A stretch of 64,000 nucleotides of DNA from Planctomycetota bacterium (GTDB lineage: Bacteria > Planctomycetota > J058 > JAJDCQ01): assembly GCA_029260755.1 (NCBI GenBank), contig JAJDCQ010000178.1, positions 1 to 64,000 on the forward strand, given 5' to 3'. The notes beneath the pieces were generated by a model. That model was not told the origin of the DNA. It did not search any database and worked only from the letters and a program-made list of their open reading frames with translations. This document shows positions 6,662 through 15,212 of the stretch, piece after piece. The translations under genes were made by a program, and so were the position numbers. Numbering within the stretch: position 1 is the stretch's first letter; each line of letters begins with the position of its first letter.

Positions 6662-9367
6662 CTAGCGGCCGGCCCGCGGCCCCGCGGCGAGCGCCCGGAG
6701 GCCGGCCTCGTCCATCGCCTCGGGGCCGACCGCGCCGAAGCGCAGCCCGCGGAAGAGCGTCCGCGCCGCGGCGCGGAGCTGCTCGGGGGTGACCGCGCGG
6801 AGCTCGTCGGCCTGGTCGTAGAACTGGCCGTAGCCGCCGTAGCAGAGCTCGGCGCGGCCGAGGCCGAGGGCGTGGACGTCGGGCTTCTCGGCGCCCTGGA
6901 AGAGGCGGGTGAACTCCTGGCTGGCGATCGCGTCGATCTGGGTCTGCTGGTGGTTCGTCGCCGCGAGCCACCGCGCGTCCTCGAGCATGATCTGCGCGCA
7001 GCGGTCGGGGTCGACGGTCGTCACGTAGACGTAGCCGTAGTTGCTCTGGTACGAGCTCGCCCCCGCGAACGGCGCGTAGCTGAGGGCGTGGCGGGTCCGG
7101 ATCGAGTCCCAGAACCGCTTCGAGAGGAGGGTGAACGCGACGCGGGCCGCGGCCCAGCCCTCCGCGCCGATCGCCGGGATCGGGAACTTGCCGGCGAAGT
7201 AGGTCGTCGGGATCTCGCGCTCGGTCCAGTTGATCAGCGGGCCGTCGGCGGCGAACTCGGGCAGGGCGGCGAGCGGCGCGCCGTCGCCCCGGGGGAGGTC
7301 GCCGAGCTCGGCATCGAGGAGCGCCCGGAGCGGCTCGGGCTCGTGGTCGCCGACGACGACGACGAGCATCCGGTCGGCCCGCAGGATCCGGTCGCGATGC
7401 GCGCGGACCTCCTTCTCACCCAGGCCCGGCACCGCCTCGAGGGTGCCCGACGGATAGCGGAGATAGGGATGCCCGGCGAAGAAGCCGTCGTTGACGTTGC
7501 GCCAGAGCTTGCGGTTGGGGTCCTCCTGCTCGGCCTTGAGATCGTTCACGATCGCGTCGCGGATCCGGACGAGCTCGGCGCCGTCGAGCTGCGGCTCGCG
7601 GAGGCAGCTCGCGAGCGTCTTCACCGCCTCGGCGAACGCGCCGCGGGTCGACTTCACGGTCGTATGGGTCACGTCGTAGTCGCTCGCCGTCGAGAAGCGC
7701 GCCCCGAGGCGGGCCATCCGCTCGCGGAGCTCGTCGCGCTTCCACCGCTCGCTTCCGGCGAGCATGAGGGCCGCGGTCAGCCGCTCGATCCCCTCGCGCC
7801 CCTCGTCGACGTTGCGCGCGCCGCCGTCGAAGAGGACCGAGAGGGCCGAGGTCGGGCTGCCCGGGTCGCGCCGGACGAGGACGCGCAGCCCGTTGCCGAG
7901 CCGGTAGCTCGTGACGGCCGCCTCGGGACCGGCCCGGCGGGTGATCGCGGCGACCCGCCGCTCGATCGACTCGGGCGTCAGCTCGAGCCTGGCCTTCGTC
8001 TCGGCGTTGCAGAGGACGCCGAGGATGTGGGGCTTGCCGAGGACGTAGCGCCGCACGAACGCGCGGACCTCGTCGGCGGTCACGGTGCGCGCCTCGTCGA
8101 GGTAGTCGCGGTAGTAGCCGAGGTCGGCGACCGCCCACCAGAAGCCGAGGTCGCGCGCGAGCTGAAGCCCCTGCTCGCCGGCGTAGAGCCAGTCGTTCTG
8201 GAGGTTCGCCGCCGCGACGGCGACGTCGTCGGCGGTGAAGTAGGTGGGGTCGGTCGCCATCCTTTCGATCTCGACGAAGGCCGCCTCGATCGTCTGGTTC
8301 ACGTTGTCGCCGTTCACCCGCGCGCCGAAGTGGATCTCGCCGTTCTCGCGCTGGGTGTAGTAGCTCATGCCGGCGCCGGTGGCGAGGCCGGTGTCGCGGA
8401 GGGCCACAGAGAGCTTCGAGGTCGGCAGGGCGAGCAGCGTCCCGAAGACGTCGGCGACGATCGTCGCCCGGTCGTCCTTGCCGATGTCGGGGCCACGCCA
8501 GACGCAGTCGATGCTCGCGCTCTGCGTCGCCTTCTCGACGATCAGGTACTTGCTCGCGACGAGCGGCGCGTGCGGCGTCCGCTTCTCGCGGTGCGGGTCG
8601 CTCCCCTCGGGCCAGGCGTGCTCGCCGAAGAGGGCGCGGGCGAGGTCGACCGCCTCGGTCCGGTTGACGTCGCCGCAGATGATGAGCGCCGAGTTGTTCG
8701 GGACGTAGTACTTCGCCCGGAAGTCGAGCATGTGGTCGCGCGTGGCGCTCAGGATCACCTTGCGCTCGCCGAGCGCGTTCTTGCGGTGGTAGGTGCCCGG
8801 GTAGAGGGCGCGGCCGACGGCCGTCCGGAGGTGGTAGTTCGGGTCGGCCTCGTTGCGGTCGTACTCGCCGGTCACGACGTGGCGCTCCGAGTCGAGCTCG
8901 TCGGCGTTGTAGAGGGGCGAGAGGAGGGCGTCCGACATGAACTTCATCCCGGCGGCGAAGTTCTTGGAGGGGAGCGTGATGAAGTAGTCGACCTTCTCGC
9001 TGCTGGTCGTGCCGTTGAAGGTGATCCCGAGCTCGTTCACCCGCCGCATGTAGGCTTCCTGGCTCGGGAGGGCGGCGTTGCCCTTGAAGAACATGTGCTC
9101 GTAGAGATGGGCGAGGCCGTCGGTCGTCTCGGTCTCGGTGAACGCGCCGGTGCGCACGACGACGTCGATCGTGACGAGCGGCACGGTCGACTTCTCGATG
9201 ACGATCACCTCGAGGCCGTTGTCGAGGACGATCGAGCGGGCGCGCGCGCCGGCCGGCTTCGCCCGTCCGCCGTCGTCACCGGTCGCGACGGGCGCGAGGC
9301 CGAGCAGCAGGGCGGCCACGAGGGCCACGACCAGGCTTGCGGGGAGGAGCTTGCGGGACGAGCACAT
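6662..9367 (-). CDS. M16 family zinc metallopeptidase, two-domain, exported
   Basis: 901 residues from the ATG at 9367, chosen because it is preceded by GGAGG at 6-nt spacing and begins a clean signal peptide (about 1-30, hydrophobic core LVVALVAALLLGLA). A start further upstream at 9478 would add a 37-residue Arg/Pro-rich stretch before the signal. The first half contains the inverted zinc motif HxxEH as HLYEH at 87-91 with the downstream glutamate in VVTGEYDRNEAD; the second half is the catalytically dead M16 repeat without HxxEH, as usual for pitrilysin-type and insulinase-type enzymes with two M16/M16_C pairs. It probably degrades peptides in the periplasm. It lies downstream of ybeY in the same direction (128-base gap) and just upstream of the FGE-kinase. 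Confidence 0.93.
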   Translation of the reverse strand: MCSSRKLLPASLVVALVAALLLGLAPVATGDDGGRAKPAGARARSIVLDNGLEVIVIEKSTVPLVTIDVVVRTGAFTETETTDGLAHLYEHMFFKGNAALPSQEAYMRRVNELGITFNGTTSSEKVDYFITLPSKNFAAGMKFMSDALLSPLYNADELDSERHVVTGEYDRNEADPNYHLRTAVGRALYPGTYHRKNALGERKVILSATRDHMLDFRAKYYVPNNSALIICGDVNRTEAVDLARALFGEHAWPEGSDPHREKRTPHAPLVASKYLIVEKATQSASIDCVWRGPDIGKDDRATIVADVFGTLLALPTSKLSVALRDTGLATGAGMSYYTQRENGEIHFGARVNGDNVNQTIEAAFVEIERMATDPTYFTADDVAVAAANLQNDWLYAGEQGLQLARDLGFWWAVADLGYYRDYLDEARTVTADEVRAFVRRYVLGKPHILGVLCNAETKARLELTPESIERRVAAITRRAGPEAAVTSYRLGNGLRVLVRRDPGSPTSALSVLFDGGARNVDEGREGIERLTAALMLAGSERWKRDELRERMARLGARFSTASDYDVTHTTVKSTRGAFAEAVKTLASCLREPQLDGAELVRIRDAIVNDLKAEQEDPNRKLWRNVNDGFFAGHPYLRYPSGTLEAVPGLGEKEVRAHRDRILRADRMLVVVVGDHEPEPLRALLDAELGDLPRGDGAPLAALPEFAADGPLINWTEREIPTTYFAGKFPIPAIGAEGWAAARVAFTLLSKRFWDSIRTRHALSYAPFAGASSYQSNYGYVYVTTVDPDRCAQIMLEDARWLAATNHQQTQIDAIASQEFTRLFQGAEKPDVHALGLGRAELCYGGYGQFYDQADELRAVTPEQLRAAARTLFRGLRFGAVGPEAMDEAGLRALAAGPRAGR

Positions 9368-9495
9368 GACGGCCTCCGACGGTCGAGGTGGGGCTGAATC
9401 GGCGGGCCGCGACGGAAGCCGCGGCCGCGGCGCGGATTCTGCCAGGCTCGACCGGGCGCCCGCAAGGGCCGCCCTCACGCCGGAGGGCCCGGAGC

Positions 9496-10035
9496 TCAGC
9501 GGCGGCGGCGGCGCTTCGAGCTCGGACCCGCGCGGCGCGGAGACGGCGGGCTCTCGCGCGCCGGGGTCCTCGCCTCGGCGTCCGTCCCGTCCACGAACGC
9601 GGCGAGGAGCTCCTCCTGCCGGGCGTGCATGACCGCGCGCTCGTCGGGGTCGTGGTCGTCGTAGCCGAGGAGGTGGAGCGTCCCGTGGACGAGGTAGAGG
9701 AGGAGCTCGCGCTCGGCGGGGAGGCCCCGCTCGGCGGCCTCGCGGATCGCGGTCTCGGCGCTCGCGACGACCTCGCCGAGCGGATCGTCCTCGCCGTCGG
9801 GCGCCGGCGGGTCATCGGCGTCGCGGAGGGGGAAGGCGATCACGTCGGTCGGGGTCGGGTCGCCGAGGAACTCGCCGTGGAGGCGGGTGATCTCGGCGTC
9901 GTCCACCAGGGCGATGCTCATCGCGTGATCGACGCCCTCCGCGGCGAGGACGCTCCGGACGAGCGCGACGATCCGCGCGGTCGGGACCTCGAGGAGGCTC
10001 TGCTGGTTCGTGACGGCGACGCCTGGACCGGTCAC
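9496..10035 (-). CDS. ybeY: Endoribonuclease YbeY (rRNA maturation factor)
   Basis: 179 residues. The signature HGTLHLLGYDDHDPDE...M carries the three zinc-binding histidines of the UPF0054/YbeY family; the upstream DD(A/R)EI..LH..FLGDPTPTDVIAFP segment is also typical. The family matures the 16S rRNA 3' end and acts in ribosome quality control. I place the start at the GTG at 10035 because GGAGGAGGG ends 5 bases upstream of it; the longer open frame beginning at 10173 adds nothing conserved. The C-terminus carries an extra Arg/Ser/Pro tail of about 30 residues ending in five arginines, absent from typical family members; the basic tail could help RNA binding. Confidence 0.93.
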   Translation of the reverse strand: MTGPGVAVTNQQSLLEVPTARIVALVRSVLAAEGVDHAMSIALVDDAEITRLHGEFLGDPTPTDVIAFPLRDADDPPAPDGEDDPLGEVVASAETAIREAAERGLPAERELLLYLVHGTLHLLGYDDHDPDERAVMHARQEELLAAFVDGTDAEARTPARESPPSPRRAGPSSKRRRRR

Positions 10036-10076
10036 CGGGCCCTCCTCCGGGGGTCCCGGCCCGGCGGCCACGCGCG

Positions 10077-10105
10077 TTGACAGCGCCAGGACGATCCCGT
10101 AATGT
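10077..10105 (+). promoter_or_regulatory. Sigma-70-type promoter of the double-STAS gene
   Basis: A perfect -35 TTGACA (10077-10082), a 17-bp spacer and -10 TAATGT (10100-10105). Transcription would start near 10112, either just before an ATG at 10116 or 64 bases before the GTG at 10176. Confidence 0.65.
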
Positions 10106-10175
10106 CCGTCGCGATATGGGGTCCCGGCCCGCGCCGAGGCCCAGCGCGCTTCACCCCGCGGAGGGCTCGCCACCC

Positions 10176-10922
10176 GTGTCCGACCTGTCGCTCCAGACCC
10201 GTGAAGTGGACGGTGCCATCACCGTCCTCTCCATCGGCGGGCATCTCGACAAGCGCACCAAGGGTCAGCTCGACCAGGCGATCAGCGGCCTCGCCGAGCG
10301 CGGCCGGCTGCGCATGGTCGTGAACTGCCAGAAGCTCACCTATCTCTCGAGCGACGGGATGGGGGTGTTCCTCAGTCACCTCATCAAGATCCGCAAGGCG
10401 GGCGGCGACATCAAGTTCTGCGTGATGAGCTCCGAGAGCAAGACGGTCCTCTCGCTCCTCGGGCTGCAGAACCTCCTCCAGGTCTTCGAGGCCGAGGACG
10501 AGGCGATCGAGGAGTTCCGCAAGGCGGACGCGGCGGCCGAGACGGGCAAGAAGGAGGAGGGCGGTGAGGGCAAGCTCAGCATCGAGCTGATCCCGGTCGA
10601 GGGGACCGACGACGTCTCCGTCGCCGTCCTCAAGGGCTTCATCGACCGCCACACCCTCTCGATCCTCGACCGGAACCTGAAGCAGCTCATGGACGAGGGG
10701 CGCGTCCGGATGGTCGTCGACTGCGCCGACCTGACCTACATCAGCAGCAACGGGATGGGCACGTTCATCGCCTACGTCAACCGCACCCGCAACAAGGGCG
10801 GCGACATCCGTTTCTGCAACATGCGCGACATCGCCCGCACCGTCATCACGATGCTCGGGCTCCACAACCTCTTCCAGATTTTCGATTCGCGCGACAAGGC
10901 GATCGCCTCCTACCAGGCCTGA
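10176..10922 (+). CDS. Tandem STAS-domain protein (anti-sigma-factor-antagonist type)
   Basis: 248 residues containing two STAS domains (about 5-110 and 135-245) joined by a charged linker (AAAETGKKEEGGEGK). Each has the phosphorylation-loop pattern of SpoIIAA/RsbV relatives: TYLSSDGMGVF in the first and TYISSNGMGTF in the second, so both keep serines at the site normally phosphorylated by an anti-sigma kinase. In characterised systems such proteins release sigma factors or work in stressosome-like partner switches; the matching kinase is not adjacent, and the PP2C-type phosphatase at 61607 could be a partner only by inference. The GTG at 10176 follows GAGGG by 10 nt and begins directly at the family's first strand. 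An ATG at 10116 lies 10 nt after the -10 box and would give a 20-residue longer leaderless product. Confidence 0.85.
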   Translation: MSDLSLQTREVDGAITVLSIGGHLDKRTKGQLDQAISGLAERGRLRMVVNCQKLTYLSSDGMGVFLSHLIKIRKAGGDIKFCVMSSESKTVLSLLGLQNLLQVFEAEDEAIEEFRKADAAAETGKKEEGGEGKLSIELIPVEGTDDVSVAVLKGFIDRHTLSILDRNLKQLMDEGRVRMVVDCADLTYISSNGMGTFIAYVNRTRNKGGDIRFCNMRDIARTVITMLGLHNLFQIFDSRDKAIASYQA

Positions 10923-11061
10923 TCGGCCCCGCGCGAAGCGGGATGACGGACGATCCCCGCCCTCTCCTCCCGATCTGCGGAGCCTCGACGGGACCGCGCG
11001 AATTGGGGGGCGCGCCGGGCCCGGGGCGCGAGCGGCCGGACGTGACAAGTCGACCCCCTGC

Positions 11062-11089
11062 TTGATATTGCCGCGCATCACGCTATAAT
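11062..11089 (+). promoter_or_regulatory. Consensus promoter of the giant zinc-ribbon/pseudokinase gene
   Basis: -35 TTGATA at 11062-11067, 16-bp spacer, perfect -10 TATAAT at 11084-11089, with transcription expected near 11096. The AT content of this spot stands out sharply from its 70% GC surroundings. Before it (10928-10942) a small hairpin CCCGC-GCGAA-GCGGG without a T-run follows the STAS gene. Confidence 0.75.
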
Positions 11090-11214
11090 CCGCGCGCTCC
11101 TCCGTCGCCCGGCGAAGCGCCCCGGCGACAATGGATGAGTACGGAGATGTCGGAGGCGGAGCCCGTCTGGGCCGCCCCGTCGGGATCCCATCGCCCTCTC
11201 CGCGGAGCGTCATC

Positions 11215-14200
11215 GTGCCCACGAGGCAGGACACCCAGCTCGGTCGGATCGCGATCAAGAACCGCCTGCTCAGCCGAGAGCAGGTCGGCAAGTGCATCGA
11301 CGAGATCGAGAAGGCCGAGAAGCGGAACAAGAAGGCGAAGACCCTCTCGAGTCTGCTCATCGACCGGGGCCTGCTGACGCGTGGCCAGGTCAAGAGCCTC
11401 GAGCGGGCCGCCTCGTATCGGGACCTCCGCCTCGAGGACAAGCTCTACGGCCGGATCGCTGTCAAGAACAAGTTCGCGACCCTGAAGGACGTCCAGAAGG
11501 CGCTCGACATCCAGAAGAAGCAGTACCTCAAGGGCAAGGAGCCCCTCCGGATCGGTCAGATCCTGATGGATCTCGACCGCCTCGAGGACGAGCACGACGA
11601 GGCGATCCGCGAGGTGACGGCGAAGCTCGACCGCGACACCTACGTCGCGCGCGAGAACGAGTCCGAGGGCGAGCTGCCGATCGCCGCCCCCACGGCGAGC
11701 CCGCCCAAGGCGGCGCGCAAGACCTCCCCGGACGAGGACGAGGGCGGCAAGACCAAGCCGAAGGCGAAGGCGCAGAAGGCCAAGGCCAAGTCGAAGGTCA
11801 AGGCCAAGGCCGACAAGGCGAAGGCGAAGGCCAAGGGCAAGAGCGGCAAGCGGGACAAGGTCTCCGATCTCATCGCGAAGATGGAGGAGGAGGCGGCGCT
11901 CGCGGCGACGATCGCTCGGGCCGAGGAGGCCGAGGAGCGGGAGTCCGCCCGGGCCGCCGCCGCCGCCGCGTCGGAGTCCGAGCCAGAGTCGGAGCCAGAG
12001 TCGGAGCCCGAGTCCGAGCCCGAGACCGACACGCCGAGCCCCTCCGAGGTCGAGAGCCACACCCCGCCGGCCAAGGCCGAGCCCACGCCGGCGCCCGCGA
12101 AGGTGAAGCGGGCGCGACCGAGCCCCGAGGAGGAGGAGCTCGAGCTCACGCCGCCGCCGACCGCGGCCATCGTCGACGACGACGACATCGAAGGGTTCGG
12201 CGTCGACTCCGAGCTCGCTCAGGCCGAGAGCGACGAGGAGATCGAGGGGCTCGACGAGATCTCCGAGATCCGGGATGTCGAGGACATCTCGATGGAGAGC
12301 ATCGACGACATCCGACCCGACGCGCCCGAAGCCGCCGACGACGCCGCGGACGACGCGAGAGAAGACGCCGCCCGCGAAGCGGCGGCCGCGCGCGAGCAGG
12401 ACGACGAGGAGACGATCCACGGCGTCCCGGCCTCCGCCCCGGCGCCGCGCGACGACCTGGAGGAGAGCGGCGACCCCGAGGAGAGCGCCGATCCCGAGGA
12501 GAGCGCCGATCCCGAGGATCTCGAGGAGCTCGACGAGATCACGGATGACTCGGTCGACGACGACTCCGACGAGGACGATTCGGGCGACGACGACTCCGGC
12601 GATGACGACTCCGGCGACGACGAGTCGGTCGAGGACTCGGTCGAGGAGGACTCCGTCGACGAGGAGTCGACCGTCGAGGAGGTCGTCGAGGAGATCGTCG
12701 AGGAGGAGTCCGCCGACGAGCCCGTCGAGGAGGAGTCGGTCGAGGAGATCGAGGACGAGTCGGTCGAGGATGACGTCGTCGAGGAGATCGTCGCCGAGGA
12801 TCTCGAGCCCGAGAGCGATGCGGGGGACGAGCCGGCCGTCGCCGCGTCCGCCGCGTCCGCCGCCGCCGAGGCGGACGACGCAGCCGCCGTGTCCGCTGCA
12901 GCCGCCGTGTCCGCTGCAGCCGAGGCGGACGACGAGAACCTCGAGAAGCAGCTCGACGAGGCCGCCGGCGATGGCGGCGATGACGACCTCGGCAGCGACA
13001 TCGAGAGCGACATCGAGAGCGGAGACCGGCCCGAGAGCGCGGATCTCGACTCGCCCGGCGAGGAGAGCGACGAGGAGGAGATCGAGGAGGTCGTCGAGGT
13101 CTCCGACGACATCGCCGAGGTCGAGGCCGACTCGGCCACCGAGCTCGAGTCCGACCTCGACACCGCCGACGCGGTGCTCGGCGCCGACACCGAGCCCGCC
13201 CTCGAGCCGGCGAGCGACTCGTCCACGGGCGACTTCCTCATCGTCGACGGAACCAGACCGGCCGCGACCGGCGAGGTCGGCGAGGACACCGAGATCGACA
13301 GCGACGTCCTGACGGCGCCGCGCGTACCGGCGCCCGAGGAGCTGCCGAGCGATCCGGGCGACGTCGAGATCGAGGAGTCCGACGAGGCTCTCTCGAGCGA
13401 GCCGCCGCCCTCGGATGACCCGACCAGGGCGCTCCCGCAGCTCAAGAGCTTCGCCTGCCCGCGGTGCGAGGCGGCCAGCGTCCCCGGCGACCAGGTCTGC
13501 ATGTTCTGCGGCGGGTCGCTCGCCGAGGCCCCGCAGACGGCGCCGCCGCTGCTCCGCCCGTTCGACCCGGGCTCGCCGCCGCCGCGCCTCGACATAGGGC
13601 CGCCGCATCCGCCCGAGGGCGGCCAGGAGGCCTCGCAGGTCGCGGCGCCGACGGCGACCGCGGTCGCCGAGCGGGCGCCGGCCGTGACGGAGTGGCCCGA
13701 GGGCTTCCCGACCGGGAGGCTCGAGCAGCCGGCCGCCGAGCTCGACGCCGCCGCGACCGAGGAGACGCAGGCGATGACCGCGCTCCCCGCCGCCGCGAGC
13801 CCCGAGGCGGCGCCGGAGACCGTCGAGGAGCCCGAGGACTGGGTCCTCCGGGCGGAGCGGCGATTCGAGGCGCGCGAGGAGCTCCGCGCGTCGCCGTTCT
13901 CGAGGACCTACCGGGCGTTCGACCGGTTCACCGGCGAGACGGTGGTGATCAAGCGGTTCCACACCGCGTTCGCGCCATCGCTCGACGCGATCCGCCAGTT
14001 CGAGCAGATCGCGCTCGCCGTGAACGCCCTCGATCTCTTCCCGTTCCCGCTCTTCCTCGAGATCCACACCGACGACCGCGGCATCTACGTCGTCTCCGAG
14101 GACGTCTTCGGCGACCTCCTGCCGCGCCGGATCAACGACCGCGGGCCGTTCGACGCGCGCAAGGCGATCCGTCTCGTCCGCGGCCTCGCCGAGGCGCTCG

Positions 14201-14985
14201 CGATCGTCCACGGGGCCGGGCTCGTCCACCGCGACATCCGCCCGGCGCGGATCGTCGTCGCGCCGAGCGGCGACGGTCGGCTCCTCGACTTCGGCCTCGC
14301 GAGGCTCCTCGAGGACCTCGCGTCGAGCGATCCGGAGACGAAGCAGGCGGTGATCGGGCACGCCGGCTACGTCGCGCCCGAGCGACGGATGCAGCCCGAC
14401 CACGCCGACCTCTCGACCGACGTCTTCAGCCTCGGCGCCGTCCTCGCGTTCGCCCTGGCCGGCGACGACCCGCGGGGAGGCCCCGGGACGCCGTCGAACG
14501 ACCTCCCCGAAGGCCTCCGCGACGTCCTGAAGAAGTCGTCCGAGCAGAACTCCGACAAGCGCTACCCCGACGCCCAGGCGATGTGCGTCGACCTGACGGC
14601 GCTGAGCTTCCGCAAGAGCGTCATCGTCCCGCTCCAGCGTGAGCTGTTCTGCGGGAGCTGCGGCCAGCCGAACACATCGGACGAGGTCTTCTGCGCGAGC
14701 TGCGACGACGCGCTCCTCGCCGCATGCCCGGGCTGCGGAACCGAGGTTCGCCGGATGGCGACCCGCTGCGAGAGCTGCCAGACGCTCCTCCGCACCCGCC
14801 ACCTCGACCAGCGCCGCCGCGTCGCCCGGTCCCACCTCCGGGCCGACAGCAAGGTCGCCGACGGCGACACCGAGGGCGCGATCGCCGAGCTCCAGGCCGC
14901 GCTCGCCGGCGCCGACCACCCGCTGCTCGAGCGGGCGCGCAAGATCCTCGAGACCCGGATCGCCGAGCTCTCCGACGCCGAGTAG
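11215..14985 (+). CDS. Giant protein: helical repeats, acidic tract, zinc ribbons and pseudokinase domain
   Basis: 1256 residues from the GTG at 11215 (GGAG 7 nt upstream); an ATG at 11131 in the same frame would add 28 residues. I prefer the GTG because the product then starts like the paralogous giant kinase ending at 61190. Order: four helical repeats of about 30 residues (8-145; pattern LGxI.hxxxLLsxxQV, similar to type II secretion GspE/MshEN N-domains); a Lys/Ala tract (175-217); a very acidic Glu/Ser/Asp/Val tract (about 300-735); a zinc ribbon CPRC...CMFCGG (746-768); a kinase-fold domain (881-1130); two further CxxC pairs-of-pairs (1145-1189); and a short helical tail. In the kinase domain the lysine (VVIKRF) and DFG are kept, but the glycine loop is lost and the catalytic loop reads HRDIRPARI, lacking the Mg-binding asparagine, so it is probably a pseudokinase. 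Confidence 0.85.
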   Translation: MPTRQDTQLGRIAIKNRLLSREQVGKCIDEIEKAEKRNKKAKTLSSLLIDRGLLTRGQVKSLERAASYRDLRLEDKLYGRIAVKNKFATLKDVQKALDIQKKQYLKGKEPLRIGQILMDLDRLEDEHDEAIREVTAKLDRDTYVARENESEGELPIAAPTASPPKAARKTSPDEDEGGKTKPKAKAQKAKAKSKVKAKADKAKAKAKGKSGKRDKVSDLIAKMEEEAALAATIARAEEAEERESARAAAAAASESEPESEPESEPESEPETDTPSPSEVESHTPPAKAEPTPAPAKVKRARPSPEEEELELTPPPTAAIVDDDDIEGFGVDSELAQAESDEEIEGLDEISEIRDVEDISMESIDDIRPDAPEAADDAADDAREDAAREAAAAREQDDEETIHGVPASAPAPRDDLEESGDPEESADPEESADPEDLEELDEITDDSVDDDSDEDDSGDDDSGDDDSGDDESVEDSVEEDSVDEESTVEEVVEEIVEEESADEPVEEESVEEIEDESVEDDVVEEIVAEDLEPESDAGDEPAVAASAASAAAEADDAAAVSAAAAVSAAAEADDENLEKQLDEAAGDGGDDDLGSDIESDIESGDRPESADLDSPGEESDEEEIEEVVEVSDDIAEVEADSATELESDLDTADAVLGADTEPALEPASDSSTGDFLIVDGTRPAATGEVGEDTEIDSDVLTAPRVPAPEELPSDPGDVEIEESDEALSSEPPPSDDPTRALPQLKSFACPRCEAASVPGDQVCMFCGGSLAEAPQTAPPLLRPFDPGSPPPRLDIGPPHPPEGGQEASQVAAPTATAVAERAPAVTEWPEGFPTGRLEQPAAELDAAATEETQAMTALPAAASPEAAPETVEEPEDWVLRAERRFEAREELRASPFSRTYRAFDRFTGETVVIKRFHTAFAPSLDAIRQFEQIALAVNALDLFPFPLFLEIHTDDRGIYVVSEDVFGDLLPRRINDRGPFDARKAIRLVRGLAEALAIVHGAGLVHRDIRPARIVVAPSGDGRLLDFGLARLLEDLASSDPETKQAVIGHAGYVAPERRMQPDHADLSTDVFSLGAVLAFALAGDDPRGGPGTPSNDLPEGLRDVLKKSSEQNSDKRYPDAQAMCVDLTALSFRKSVIVPLQRELFCGSCGQPNTSDEVFCASCDDALLAACPGCGTEVRRMATRCESCQTLLRTRHLDQRRRVARSHLRADSKVADGDTEGAIAELQAALAGADHPLLERARKILETRIAELSDAE

Positions 14986-14998
14986 CGGTCGCGCCGTT

Positions 14999-15171
14999 CC
15001 GTTCCTGGAACAGATCTCGCGCGACGGCAATGACCCCGGGATCGGCAACTCCCAATCCGCGCAATCCGCGTAATCCGCGGTTCCCACTCGTTCGACGCCG
15101 AGAGAGACCGAACCGCGGATTACGCGGACTACGCGGATTGACTGCCGAGGCGTTGCCGACGCGCGAGAGAC
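14999..15171. repeat. Intergenic repeat family A, copy 3
   Basis: Arms at 15054-15084 and 15110-15139 with units AATCCGCG(C/T) and ATCCGCGGTTCC; the 25-bp centre shares the GAGAGAGACC segment with copies 1 and 2. A GTTCC-T-GGAAC mini-palindrome at 15001-15011 marks the left end. The element lies between two convergent genes. Confidence 0.8.
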
Positions 15172-15172
15172 C

Positions 15173-15189
15173 GATCGGCGAAGCCGATC
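15173..15189. terminator. Hairpin between convergent genes
   Basis: GATCGGC-GAA-GCCGATC forms a perfect 7-bp stem with a GAA loop, 24 bases after the dapF stop codon when read on the minus strand. There is no T-run, so termination is only a suggestion. Confidence 0.4.
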
Positions 15190-15212
15190 ATCACCGCTGC
15201 CGCACGGCGAGG

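Noticed and set aside
5918-9397. A 1159-codon plus-strand frame
   Set aside because: Antisense to the FGE-kinase and M16 peptidase, both of which show complete catalytic motifs.
11980-12800. Tandem microsatellite-like GAGTCCGAGCC and GACGACTC runs
   Set aside because: They are in frame within the giant gene and encode the acidic Glu/Ser/Asp tract, so they are coding low complexity, not an independent repeat element.
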